In this document: piece after piece, positions 35,576 to 44,690 of the stretch
How positions within the stretch are numbered: position 1 is the stretch's first letter
How the letters are laid out: each line of letters begins with the position of its first letter
Assembly: GCF_005502275.1 (NCBI RefSeq)
Contig: NZ_SWLZ01000001.1
Coordinates: forward strand, 124,001 to 188,000
Source of the DNA: Robertmurraya siralis
GTDB lineage: Bacteria; Bacillota; Bacilli; Bacillales; Cytobacillaceae
Reading direction: 5' to 3'
DNA: 64,000 bases
The notes under the pieces: model-generated
Databases searched by the model: none
The model's input: only the letters and a program-made list of their open reading frames with translations
What the model was told of the DNA's origin: nothing
Position numbers and translations under genes: made by a program

Positions 35576-35727
35576 AACTTTTTGATTAAATACAATTATC
35601 GGCTTCAAAGTGGAGGTGAAAAATAATGGTAAATGGATGGTGAAAAAAGGCTTTTTCTAATTTATACTGAATATTTGAATGAATCATTGAGCTGAAAAAA
35701 AACTCTGTTCAATAATGGGGGTTAACT

Positions 35728-35922
35728 ATGAATATGCTAATTGCCATCGTGTTGCTGATCTTGATTGCCGCTTTATTGGGAACGTTATGGCTAACGAGAA
35801 GAAGCGATGAAGATTATCGTGGCTCTACAAAAAAGAATACAAAGAATTTAACCATTATTTATGCTGTTGTCATCCTTCTTTCGTTAGTCGCTTTAGGACT
35901 ATATATTAGTATCTCTCACTAA
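35728..35922 (+). CDS. small two-helix membrane protein
   Basis: 64 residues: a hydrophobic helix at 3-22, a basic and polar loop (TRRSDEDYRGSTKKNTKN), then a second helix at 43-62. GGGGG precedes the ATG at suitable spacing, so it is likely translated. No family is recognised. Confidence 0.6.
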   Translation: MNMLIAIVLLILIAALLGTLWLTRRSDEDYRGSTKKNTKNLTIIYAVVILLSLVALGLYISISH

Positions 35923-36000
35923 ATGGCATGGATATCTATCTATTCATAATTGCTAACTGGGGATTGCGGTATCAACGTTTTTGCAAAGGAATGGTGCCAA

Positions 36001-36770
36001 ATGGCTTGGGAACCAAATCGAGCATCGAAGAAGCCACTATATAAACAAATAGCTGAATATGTTGAAAATAATATTGCGAATGGGGCTTTTCCACCAGAAA
36101 AACCGCTTCCTTCAGAAAGAGCTTTAGCAAAGGAGCTGAAGGTAAACAGGAGTACAGTTGTCGTTGCTTATGATGAACTTCAAGCAGTTGGCTTAATTCA
36201 AAGAATTCAAGGAAGCGGTACGATGATTAGCAAGGATATTTGGGGCATTACGAAAAAGCGTGTTCCAAGGTGGCATCGTTATATTGAATCGGGTCCTTTT
36301 TTGCCAAATTTACCGGTTACGCAAAGATTGCGCAGAGAAATGGAAGAGAAGAATTTAATTAATTTAGCAAGTGGAGAATTATGCAATGGCTAGCTAATGA
36401 GTTTTTGGATTATGGGTATTTTCAAACTCATATACATGAATTGCAGAAAAAGTTAGAAAGTCGCTGTGAGCAGTTGGTCACGAGCTTGAACAATTATTTA
36501 CATGATAAAGTGGAATTTACTGTCCCTCATGGTGGAATACATTTATGGTGCAAAGTGAAAAAAGATGTAGACGAAATGAAATTACTAGAGAATGCCATTT
36601 AAAGAGGAGTCATTTATGTCCCAGGTTCTGTAATGGGATCGGGAAATGGTTATGTCCGCTTTACATATGCGAGAGCGAGGGAAGAGGAGATTAGGGAAGG
36701 TGTTAGGAGATTTGCAGAAGCTCTTACATCTTTAAAAGTGAAAGTAATAGGGAAATTAAAATGGAGGTGA
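36001..36770 (+). pseudogene. decayed MocR-type regulator (GntR plus aminotransferase-like domain)
   Basis: The start is a normal GntR winged helix: KKPLYKQIAEYVENNIANGA, then LPSERALAKELKVNRSTVVV. It leads into the linker of MocR/PdxR proteins and reaches INLASGEL near 36375. There the frame breaks, and the other frame resumes directly with the last part of the aminotransferase-like domain (ANEFLDYGYFQTHIHELQKK). About 200 residues, including the PLP lysine region, are missing. A further TAA at 36600 interrupts the tail, which otherwise continues RGVIYVPGSVMGSGNGYVRF. Dead gene; the isolated DNA-binding half could still be made. Confidence 0.85.
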
Positions 36771-36780
36771 GCATAATCAA

Positions 36781-37371
36781 ATGTTTACGAATGAGCAATT
36801 GCAAGATTTAATTGCAGGGAAAGCGATTGGGGATAAATTTCCTTATTATACTGGCAACGAGCAAGAAATTGAAGCGCATATAAGGAGGTTATTCCATCGA
36901 ATTAATCGAATTCCTCATATCATCTGTGAAGCAGAGTGGAATCATTTTGGAAGTGGATACGCTTCCTTTGTTGAATTCTTTTGCTATACGAAAAAAAATG
37001 TAACAGTCGAGAGTGAAAAATACGGAATTCGAAAGGAAAAGACAGAAGGAATTATCATTGATATCTGTCGGTTAGCGCCTGTTGCGATCATGGGAGAAGA
37101 TGATCGTTCAAAAACGATACGGATCGAATCAAATGAAATATTAAGCGGTGGATACGGGTCGATCATTAGTGCTTCAAATCAATTGTATTTAAGAGAAGAA
37201 TTTCATGAACTTGGAAGACAATTAAAACTAGCATTAGAAGAGTATGAGTACGCTCTTCTTGATTTTGAACAGATTAGCGCACCATTGCCATTTCAAGCAA
37301 AAATTCCAACCATATACAAGGAACCGGGAGATTATATCATTATGGATGCTATTTTTTATTGGGAGGACTAA
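36781..37371 (+). CDS. hypothetical protein
   Basis: 196 residues, soluble, acidic, with no membrane segment or signal peptide. It contains AEWNHFGSGYASFVEFFCYT and LREEFHELGRQLKLALEEYE. I do not recognise the family. GGAGGTG precedes the ATG, overlapping the end of the dead MocR gene. Coding character looks normal, so it is probably real. Confidence 0.6.
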   Translation: MFTNEQLQDLIAGKAIGDKFPYYTGNEQEIEAHIRRLFHRINRIPHIICEAEWNHFGSGYASFVEFFCYTKKNVTVESEKYGIRKEKTEGIIIDICRLAPVAIMGEDDRSKTIRIESNEILSGGYGSIISASNQLYLREEFHELGRQLKLALEEYEYALLDFEQISAPLPFQAKIPTIYKEPGDYIIMDAIFYWED

Positions 37372-37428
37372 ATGGCAAAATTGAGAGCGAAATAGATTAC
37401 GATGATTCATAAGTATAGGAGTGAGCCG

Positions 37429-37620
37429 ATGTTTATCATTTTATTGATTATGCTGCTTGTTTCGGGCATTGTTTTATTTTTTTGTGGGTATTATGCCGCT
37501 GTTATAAGAATGAAATTAGGAAGAAATGTCTTACTTGCTGTGCCTATTGTTCTGGCTATCTTTATGCTCAATGTGATGATGGCTTTAGTAGAGTTATCTA
37601 AATCACCAAACTGGCAATGA
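37429..37620 (+). CDS. small two-helix membrane protein
   Basis: 63 residues from ATG 37429, which has GGAG 8 nt upstream; an upstream ATG at 37402 has no good site. Two hydrophobic segments (about 2-25 and 36-55) flank a short basic loop RMKLGRN. Function unknown. Confidence 0.55.
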   Translation: MFIILLIMLLVSGIVLFFCGYYAAVIRMKLGRNVLLAVPIVLAIFMLNVMMALVELSKSPNWQ

Positions 37621-37694
37621 TGAAAAGGAGATTAATAGATGTGAACGATACACTTTCGGAATCGTAGTTTCCTATCAATGATCTAAACCCACAA

Positions 37695-38535
37695 AATTTC
37701 TAAATTTATACAATTGATTCCTAAAGAAATCATTTCAGCTATGCTGGCAGGAATGATTATGAAATATATGGTGAATTTTTCATTGTTTCTGTAAATCAAT
37801 TATGGCTTGTGGGAAGTATATCAATAATCGCATTCTTTGCTTTTAGTAAATGGAAATTAAGAATTCCGCCTGTAATTGCGTCGATTGTGGTTGGTTTTGT
37901 CATATTGCTTTTATTTTATCCTTTGGTTTTGTTAAATAGAATGGTTGTTAAAATGATTTTGGGTTCATTCATGTGAAACTTTGGTTTCACATGCCTTTCA
38001 GTATAACTGAAAGGTCTTCTGCCCTTCTTATATTAAGCAACGATGCTGTAGTTGCAATTGGTGGATTACGACAAAAAAACTATCAAACTCCGATTAATAA
38101 ACTTGTCTCATTAAGTGGGGTTTTTTCTTGACTAGTTTTTTTGGCGGCCAATCAGCAAATGCGGCTGGAATGGCGACAGTTATCTGCGCAGGGGAGGAAG
38201 CTGGTCCAAAAGAAAAAAGATATATGGGGGCAGTAGTCACGGGAATACTTATCCTTATATTCGGTCTGTTTTCTTGGAAACTGATTCCTGTGATTCAAGT
38301 ATTACCGCAGGAGTTTATTGCAATAGTTGTTGGTTTCTCTCTTATTGGAGTGTTTGGAAATTGTTTATATCAAAGTTTTGCAAAGGAATCGATGAAAATG
38401 AGCACCACATTTGCTTTCATTATCGCATTTTCAAACATTTCCATTATGAGTATAAGCGCACCTGTTATTTCACTTCTTATCGGAACTTTTGTTGCCTATT
38501 TTGTCGAACAAGCTCGTTTGAAAATAAGCTCATGA
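37695..38535 (+). pseudogene. decayed BenE-family transporter gene interrupted by a MITE-like element
   Basis: Fragments of a BenE (benzoate/H+ symporter) protein appear in order: FIQLIPKEIISAMLAGMIMK, then after a frameshift near 37795 LWLVGSISIIAFFAFSKWKL, then the repeat at 37922-38020, then AVVAIGGLRQKNYQTPINKL, another frameshift near 38125, and FFGGQSANAAGMATVICAGE to the normal C-terminus. The N-terminal ~100 residues are absent. Inactive. The 135-residue open frame at the 3' end (from 38128) is a fragment, not a gene. Confidence 0.85.
37922..38020. repeat. MITE-like element, copy 2, inside benE
   Basis: GGTTTTGTTAAATAG at the left end, then the CATGTGAAAC/GTTTCACATG hairpin and the CCTTTCAGT/ACTGAAAGG hairpin. 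It is nearly the reverse complement of copy 5. The right terminus is missing, so it is truncated. Confidence 0.7.
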
Positions 38536-38573
38536 TATTTAAATTCATTTTATTAGGTGGTTCGTTTGTGCGA

Positions 38574-38613
38574 GAGTGTTCTAAATGCTGTTCTTTTAGA
38601 ACGCTCTTTTTTT
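38574..38613 (+). terminator. intrinsic terminator after the benE remnant
   Basis: GAGTGTTCTAAA pairs with TTTAGAACGCTC (one G-U), followed by T7. Confidence 0.85.
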
Positions 38614-38705
38614 ATCGATTTTTTAAAATCTCAAAATGTAACCGCTTTATGTCGAAAAAAACGAACAAAGTTTTTGAAAAAGTATAAAAAATTCTAATAA
38701 TTTTA

Positions 38706-38733
38706 TTGATATTAATTCAAAAAGTGGTATTAT
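38706..38733 (+). promoter_or_regulatory. sigma-A promoter of the IclR gene
   Basis: TTGATA (38706-38711) and TATTAT (38728-38733) with 16-bp spacing, just upstream of the palindromic operator. Confidence 0.5.
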
Positions 38734-38760
38734 TATAACAAATTACAAAATTCGTAACAG

Positions 38761-38779
38761 TGGTTCTATTATAGAACCA
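38761..38779. promoter_or_regulatory. palindromic operator before the IclR gene
   Basis: TGGTTCTATTATAGAACCA has perfect 9-bp arms around one base. It lies between the promoter and the IclR start, the right place for repression. IclR-family regulators commonly bind such short-centred palindromes. Confidence 0.75.
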
Positions 38780-38797
38780 GAAAGAAGTGGAGATGAA

Positions 38798-39586
38798 ATG
38801 ACATCAAAAACAGTAAGTAAAGCTTTGAGTGTACTAAATTCTTTCACCTCTGAAAACCCATCCTGGGGGCTGCGAGAACTTGCACGGCACTTAGATATGA
38901 ACCATACGGTTGTTTATCGCTTGCTCAGTACATTAGAAGAGGAAGGGTACGTATTTCATAACCCAGATACACAAAAATATGAACTTGGCATTAAGTTAAT
39001 TGAACTGAGCAATGTGGTCGAGGAACATCTGAAATTTGCTGAATTGATTGAGCCGATCATGAAAAAAATCGCTTTGCAAACAGGTGAAAGTGTTGTGTTT
39101 ACCATTTTAGACAATGAAGAAGGAGTTTTCTTGAAAATTGTTGAGAGTGAACAGCAAGTGAGGTTTGCAGAGTCAGTGGGAAAGAGAAGTCCTTTATATA
39201 TTGGTGCATCACATAAAGTGATTTTAGCTTACCTGCCTGAAGAAATTCAGAATCGAATTATTGATGATGGATTAAGTAATAACGCGCAGCACATTGAATC
39301 AAAAGAAGCCTTTTTTGAAGTGCTTGAAAAAATCAAACACCAAGGCTGGTACTATACTGCAGGAGAAACCTTTAATGATGTTGCCGCCATTTCCATTCCT
39401 CTATTCGATCATAAAAAGAATATTCTCGGCTCAATTTCTGTTGCTGGACCAAAATATAGAGTAACGATTGAGGAAACAGATAGAATGTTAATCAGTTTAC
39501 AAGAAAACTATCAATCTTTGAGTTCTGTTTTAAGAAAATCCTTTTTTCCATCGAGAAGAAAGTTTTTAATGAATACCCTATCTTAA
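38798..39586 (+). CDS. IclR-family transcriptional regulator
   Basis: 262 residues: winged helix at 1-65 (SWGLRELARHLDMNHTVVYR) and IclR effector domain at 80-250 (RSPLYIGASHKVILAYLPEE; AISIPLFDHKKNILGSISVA). Directly before the oligopeptide transport and peptidase genes, it is likely their regulator and its own repressor through the palindrome at 38761. The effector might be a peptide or peptide breakdown product, which is inference. Confidence 0.92.
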   Translation: MTSKTVSKALSVLNSFTSENPSWGLRELARHLDMNHTVVYRLLSTLEEEGYVFHNPDTQKYELGIKLIELSNVVEEHLKFAELIEPIMKKIALQTGESVVFTILDNEEGVFLKIVESEQQVRFAESVGKRSPLYIGASHKVILAYLPEEIQNRIIDDGLSNNAQHIESKEAFFEVLEKIKHQGWYYTAGETFNDVAAISIPLFDHKKNILGSISVAGPKYRVTIEETDRMLISLQENYQSLSSVLRKSFFPSRRKFLMNTLS

Positions 39587-39604
39587 GTGGAAGGAGGTAG
39601 TTGC

Positions 39605-40630
39605 ATGGACAAGATTTTAGAAGTAAAAGATCTTGTTGTTGGTTATAAAGGAAAAAATGGATTTGTCAGAGCAGTCGATGGTGTATCCTTTGATATTAAT
39701 AAAGGAGAAACAATTTGTATTGTTGGAGAGTCTGGAAGTGGCAAAAGTGTTACATCAATGAGTATTATGCGACTAGTTGAATTTGAAAATGGGAAGATCT
39801 TAGATGGAGAAATTTCATTTAAAGGGGAAAGCTTAACGACTAAAAAAGCGGACGAAATGAGGAAAATAAGAGGCTCAAAAATATCGATGATCTTCCAAGA
39901 ACCATTGACGGCCCTTAATCCAGTATTCACCATAGGAAAGCAAATTTCCGAGGCGATTCTATTCCATCATAAAATTGGTAAAGAAGAGGCTTGGAAAGAG
40001 GCAGAAAAGCTTGTTCGCCTTGTCGGAATATCAGATCCAGTAGGGAGATTAAAACAATATCCGCATGAATTGTCTGGGGGAATGAGGCAAAGGGTAATGA
40101 TTGCGATGGCATTAGCATCCGAACCCGAATTATTAATTGCAGATGAGCCAACAACGGCCCTTGATGTTACGATAGAGGCGCAAATTTTAGAGCTATTACG
40201 AAATTTAAGGGAAGAAAAAAAGATGTCAATCATGCTAATCACTCATGATATTGGAGTGGCAGCGGAAATGGCCAATCGAATCATTATTATGTACGCAGGA
40301 AAGATAATGGAAATTGCCAATACGTTTGATATATTTGAACAGCCTTTACATCCTTACACGAAAGGTTTGCTAGAATCTGTGCCTAAGATGGATGGGCAAA
40401 GAGGGGTTCCTCTTAAATCGATCAATGGCTCCATTCCAAGTCTGAATGAAATTCCAGAAGGCTGCCGATTTTCACCAAGATGCCCTTTCGCTACTGAAAA
40501 ATGCCATCAGGAAGCTCCCGCATTGGAGACAAGAGGAAATAGACAGGTTGCCTGCTGGCATGTAGATTATCTTCTTGAACATAGCCTGCTTGATGTTGAA
40601 GAGGAAGGAGGGATTTCCATTGAATCATAG
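39605..40630 (+). CDS. oppD: oligopeptide/dipeptide ABC transporter ATPase (OppD type)
   Basis: 341 residues from ATG 39605 behind GGAAGGAGG; the longer frame from 39587 starts inside the ribosome binding site. Walker A GESGSGKSV, signature LSGGMRQRVMIAMAL, Walker B ELLIADEPTTALDVT. The C-terminal oligopeptide motif CRFSPRCPFATEKCHQEAP has the cysteines typical of OppD/DppD. Overlaps oppF. Confidence 0.92.
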   Translation: MDKILEVKDLVVGYKGKNGFVRAVDGVSFDINKGETICIVGESGSGKSVTSMSIMRLVEFENGKILDGEISFKGESLTTKKADEMRKIRGSKISMIFQEPLTALNPVFTIGKQISEAILFHHKIGKEEAWKEAEKLVRLVGISDPVGRLKQYPHELSGGMRQRVMIAMALASEPELLIADEPTTALDVTIEAQILELLRNLREEKKMSIMLITHDIGVAAEMANRIIIMYAGKIMEIANTFDIFEQPLHPYTKGLLESVPKMDGQRGVPLKSINGSIPSLNEIPEGCRFSPRCPFATEKCHQEAPALETRGNRQVACWHVDYLLEHSLLDVEEEGGISIES

Positions 40631-41684
40631 CCAAGAGGAAATATCTGTTGCTACGAAGGAACCGCTTCTAAAAATAGAAAACTTGAAAAAACATTTTTCA
40701 ATTAAAGGAGGTGGAATGTTTAATAGCAAACGAAAAATCGTCAAAGCCGTAGATGACGTATCCTTTCATATTTATAAAGGAGAAACGTTGGGACTTGTCG
40801 GAGAATCAGGGTGTGGAAAGTCTACTTTAGGGAGAAATATTTTGCGGCTACAGGAACCGACAGAGGGAAGGGTATTCTATAAAGATACGAATATATTAGA
40901 GCAAAACAATCGTGAACTCCGTAAACTTCGGAGAGAGATTCAAATCATTTATCAGGACCCTTTTGGTTCCCTGAATCCTAGATTTACAATTGGCCAGATT
41001 ATTGGTGAGATGTACGAAATTCATGGAATCGCAAGTGGCCCGGAAAAAGAGGCAAAGGTTAAAGAAATGCTTGAACTTGTTGGGCTAGACCCGAGCCGAT
41101 ACCATAGCTATCCCCATGAATTCTCTGGAGGGCAAAGGCAGAGGGTAGGAATTGCGAGAGCACTGGCTTTAAATCCAGAATTTGTCGTTGCGGACGAACC
41201 GGTATCAGCTTTAGATGTTTCTGTACAATCGCAGGTCATTAATTTACTTATGAAATTAAAAAAAGAACTTGGTTTAACGATGCTCTTTATTGCCCATGGG
41301 CTTAATGTGGTCAGGCATATATCAGATCGGGTTGGCGTCATGTATCTTGGAAAGCTGGTAGAGCTGTCCGAAACAGATAATATCTTTGATCATCCTGCCC
41401 ACCCCTATACAGCAGCTTTATTATCAACAGTTCCAGAGGCTGATCCTAAATTAAGAAAGGAAAGGATTGTTTTAAAAGGGGAGGTGCCATCTCCAGCCAA
41501 TCCTCCATCCGGTTGTCGATTTAGGACAAGATGCCCGTTGGCTACCGAGCTTTGCGTGCAAGAAGCTCCACCGTTAAAGGAGATTCGTGATGAACATTTT
41601 GTTGCCTGCCATTTTCCTTTAGAAAAGGGACAATCGTTAAAAGAAGCAATAGAGTTATTAAACAAAGAAAAAATTGCAAATTGA
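40620..41684 (+). CDS. oppF: oligopeptide/dipeptide ABC transporter ATPase (OppF type)
   Basis: 354 residues from TTG 40620 behind GGAAGGAGGG, overlapping oppD by 11 bp. Walker [10 protein letters not shown], signature [15 protein letters not shown], Walker [16 protein letters not shown], and [14 protein letters not shown] at the C-terminus. A classical DF pair, here placed before the permeases and binding protein instead of after them. Confidence 0.92.
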   Translation: MNHSQEEISVATKEPLLKIENLKKHFSIKGGGMFNSKRKIVKAVDDVSFHIYKGETLGLVGESGCGKSTLGRNILRLQEPTEGRVFYKDTNILEQNNRELRKLRREIQIIYQDPFGSLNPRFTIGQIIGEMYEIHGIASGPEKEAKVKEMLELVGLDPSRYHSYPHEFSGGQRQRVGIARALALNPEFVVADEPVSALDVSVQSQVINLLMKLKKELGLTMLFIAHGLNVVRHISDRVGVMYLGKLVELSETDNIFDHPAHPYTAALLSTVPEADPKLRKERIVLKGEVPSPANPPSGCRFRTRCPLATELCVQEAPPLKEIRDEHFVACHFPLEKGQSLKEAIELLNKEKIAN

Positions 41685-41729
41685 ATTGATTGAATCTTCG
41701 GATTATAAAAAAGTAAAGGGGTTTATGAC

Positions 41730-42953
41730 ATGTCAAAGACAATTAAACAAGGAAATCAAAAAATCTATGATGGATATAAATCATTTCAATATTTAGAACC
41801 AGGAATTGACTATAAGGAGTTCAAGCTTTCGAAAGAAAACGATCGTGTAGAACCTTACACATATCCTGTATCAGAAACTCAAGAAGAAACGGTACAGCAA
41901 ATACTAGAGGAAGACTATATCATTTCTATGCATGAGCACACATTTGTAATGCCAGAAAAACTAGAAGAATTTTATGAATTTAGACATCATGGTCGAGATT
42001 GGACAGGCTTTGAGGCGTTAAGCCAGTCAGGATTGGACGTTATTTTTGAGAATTTTATGGATGGGACAGCGATGATTACGTCGAAAGCGGGCTGGAAATG
42101 GTCAGATGTTATTCACGATATTGGAATTCGTTTCAGCGATATTGCTCATCAGGATATGGTCATTAAAGCGGAGCGCATATCCGATTTATATCGCGCTAAA
42201 AAAGAGAGAAAAATTGCCTTTGTTGGAGCGTTAGAATCTTGCACAATGATCGAAAATGAGCTTGATAGATTAGATATTTTATATGGTTTTGGTATTAGAA
42301 CGATGGGAGTTGTTTACTCGGAGGCGAATCAATTGGGTTCTGGTTTAAGGGAACCAAACGACGGAGGGTTAACCGTTTTTGGAAAGCAAGCAGTGAGACG
42401 GATGAATCAGCTCGGAATTACGATTGACGTTTCGCATGCTGGAGATAAGACGTCATTAGACACCATTGAAGCAAGTGAAAAACCAGTTACGATCAATCAT
42501 GCTGGTGCAAGAGCATTATGGGATACGAAACGTCTAAAGCCAGATGATGTTATAAAAGCTTGTGCAGAAAAGGGTGGGGTAATCGCAATTGAAGCAGCAC
42601 CACATACAACGATTACGCCAAATAACCTGACTCACAGCATTGAATCTTACATGGAGCATTTTGAATATGTTGCCAACTTAGTAGGGATTGACCATGTCGC
42701 ATTTGGCCCTGACACTCTTTTCGGTGACCATGTGGGAATTCACGATCTTTTATCAGGCCAGCTTTCTATTAAAAGTTCACATGGAGCAAACAGTTATCCG
42801 AAAGTCGAGTATGTGAAAGGGCTTGAGAATCCTGCTGAATGCTTCCCGAATATTATTCGCTGGTTAGTTAAAAAAGGTTACAGCCGTGAGGATATTCGAA
42901 AAGTAGCAGGGGCGAATATTTTGAGAGTGCTGGAAGCTACTTGGGCAAAATAA
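41730..42953 (+). CDS. membrane-dipeptidase-like M19 metallopeptidase
   Basis: 407 residues. The M19 fold is shown by the metal motif SMHEHTF (H-x-H in place of the usual DGHND), the bridging glutamate in ALES near 172, DVSHAG near 235, TINHAGARAL near 255 and DHVAFGPDTLFGDH near 325. M19 enzymes cut dipeptides, often with a D-residue at the C-terminus, and some act on lactams. No signal peptide, so it should act on imported dipeptides. Lies between Opp ATPase and binding-protein genes, supporting such a role. Confidence 0.85.
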   Translation: MSKTIKQGNQKIYDGYKSFQYLEPGIDYKEFKLSKENDRVEPYTYPVSETQEETVQQILEEDYIISMHEHTFVMPEKLEEFYEFRHHGRDWTGFEALSQSGLDVIFENFMDGTAMITSKAGWKWSDVIHDIGIRFSDIAHQDMVIKAERISDLYRAKKERKIAFVGALESCTMIENELDRLDILYGFGIRTMGVVYSEANQLGSGLREPNDGGLTVFGKQAVRRMNQLGITIDVSHAGDKTSLDTIEASEKPVTINHAGARALWDTKRLKPDDVIKACAEKGGVIAIEAAPHTTITPNNLTHSIESYMEHFEYVANLVGIDHVAFGPDTLFGDHVGIHDLLSGQLSIKSSHGANSYPKVEYVKGLENPAECFPNIIRWLVKKGYSREDIRKVAGANILRVLEATWAK

Positions 42954-42978
42954 TTTTCTTTAGAGAGGATAGATAGAG

Positions 42979-44613
42979 ATGAAAACAAAAAAATGGAGAT
43001 TTATGAGTGTTATTTTAGTATTCTTCCTCCTTCTTGCAGGATGTTCCTACGGAGGAGATAGCTCGAATAGCAGCGGTGATCAAAGTGAGGGAGAAGGAAC
43101 AGGAAGTGATCCTAAAAAAGGTGGAAAAGTTTCCATCCCGATCGTGGCCGATCCAACGTTTAACCCGTGGCATCCAAATGCTTATGCAGAATCGAATGTT
43201 GTTAACAGAGTGTTATTCTCTGGATTAACACAACCTGGAAAGGATTTAGCACCTTCTCCAGATTTAGCAACTAAATGGGAAACATCAGATGACGAATTAG
43301 AATGGACTTTTTACTTACGTGATGATGTTTTATGGCATGATGGAGAAAAGTTTACAGCTGAAGACGTTGCATATACGTTTAATGAAATTGTCTTGAATGC
43401 TGAGCTTGGAGCGAATAATTCATCTTATTTCCAAAAGGTGAAAGAGGTTCAAGTTGTTAATGATTATGAGGTTAAGTTCATTATGGAAAGTCCTGTTGCA
43501 GCGCTACCTGCTTATTTAAGCTTCAACACGGAGATCGTCCCAAAACATATTTTTGAAGGGCAGGACCCTTGGGAATTAACATCCTTCAACAAAGTGAATC
43601 CAGTGGGAACAGGTGCATATAAACTGAAGAGCTATACTTCAGGACAAAGTGTAATTTTAGAGAGAAACGATGATTTTTATGGAGATGTTGGTTTACTTGA
43701 TGAGATTGAATATAAGGTATTACCAGATGTGAATACACATGTAGCCCAAATTTTAAGTGGTGAGCTTTCCATCTTTGCTCTCGATGATTTGGCATCGATC
43801 GAGCGTATTGAACAAGCAGATGGAGTAAGTGTCTTTGGTAGAGAGACTCCAAGATTCTTTTGGATTATTGTTAATCATGAGGAAGAAAAATATCAAGATA
43901 AGCGAGTGAAGCAAGCAATCCTTCATGCAATCGACAGACAAAATATTATTGATACGGTACTTAAAGGATATGGAACGATTGCTGATGCGGGAATTGCCCC
44001 AGCGCTTGAAGAGTATTATACAGACGATGTCGCACGATATGATTATGATCCTGAAAAGGCGAAAGAGCTTCTTGCAGAAGCAGGTTGGACCGATACAGAT
44101 GGAGACGGAATTGTTGACAAAGATGGAGAGCCGTTTTCAATCGATTTTAAAATCGGGATTCAAGGTGATTTAGAGGCTGTTTCGCAAATGGTGCAACAAT
44201 ATCTTGTCAAAGTTGGTCTTGATGTCAAATTAAATGCGATGGAATGGAACGCTATGATTCAGGATGTTGTTGTCAATCGTAATTATGAAATGAGCTTAAA
44301 TTGGTGGAGATATCCTGCGGACCCTGATTTATCTGCCTATATGCACTCAGCGAATGTGAAGGGAAATAATATTCCACACTATCAAAATCCTGAGTTAGAT
44401 AAGCTATTAGATCAAGGAGCTCAAACAAGTGATGTAGAAGAGCGTAAAAAGATTTATATTGAAGCGCAGAAACTAATGGCAGAGGAATTACCGTATATTT
44501 TCCTTTGGTATCCACAAGAAGCACAAGTGCGGATTGACAAACTTAAAGGTGTTCCAGACTTAGCGTTTGGAGATGCACTTCACTATATCCATGAGTGGTA
44601 CATTGAAGAATAA
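42979..44613 (+). CDS. oppA: oligopeptide-binding lipoprotein (SBP_bac_5)
   Basis: 544 residues. Lipobox LLLAGCSYGG, then the family 5 solute-binding fold with DLAPSPDLATKWETSDDELE near 85 and LRDDVLWHDGEKFTAEDVAY near 110. It delivers peptides to the OppBC permease. Position 25 bp after the M19 peptidase gene with AGAGAGG upstream supports one operon. Confidence 0.92.
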   Translation: MKTKKWRFMSVILVFFLLLAGCSYGGDSSNSSGDQSEGEGTGSDPKKGGKVSIPIVADPTFNPWHPNAYAESNVVNRVLFSGLTQPGKDLAPSPDLATKWETSDDELEWTFYLRDDVLWHDGEKFTAEDVAYTFNEIVLNAELGANNSSYFQKVKEVQVVNDYEVKFIMESPVAALPAYLSFNTEIVPKHIFEGQDPWELTSFNKVNPVGTGAYKLKSYTSGQSVILERNDDFYGDVGLLDEIEYKVLPDVNTHVAQILSGELSIFALDDLASIERIEQADGVSVFGRETPRFFWIIVNHEEEKYQDKRVKQAILHAIDRQNIIDTVLKGYGTIADAGIAPALEEYYTDDVARYDYDPEKAKELLAEAGWTDTDGDGIVDKDGEPFSIDFKIGIQGDLEAVSQMVQQYLVKVGLDVKLNAMEWNAMIQDVVVNRNYEMSLNWWRYPADPDLSAYMHSANVKGNNIPHYQNPELDKLLDQGAQTSDVEERKKIYIEAQKLMAEELPYIFLWYPQEAQVRIDKLKGVPDLAFGDALHYIHEWYIEE

Positions 44614-44690
44614 AATAAACGAATGAAGGAGTGGAGGTGTGCGTAAAGCACACTTCTATTCCTAATAAGAAGTATTCAGGGGGCGATGAA

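Noticed and set aside
35626-35643. Five-residue leader peptide MVNGW behind GGAGGTGA
   Set aside because: It has a good ribosome binding site and ends in tryptophan, but there is no attenuator structure or amino-acid gene downstream. Probably chance or a relic.
38128-38535. 135-residue membrane protein as a separate gene
   Set aside because: It is the C-terminal end of the broken benE; the preceding BenE residues continue upstream in another frame.
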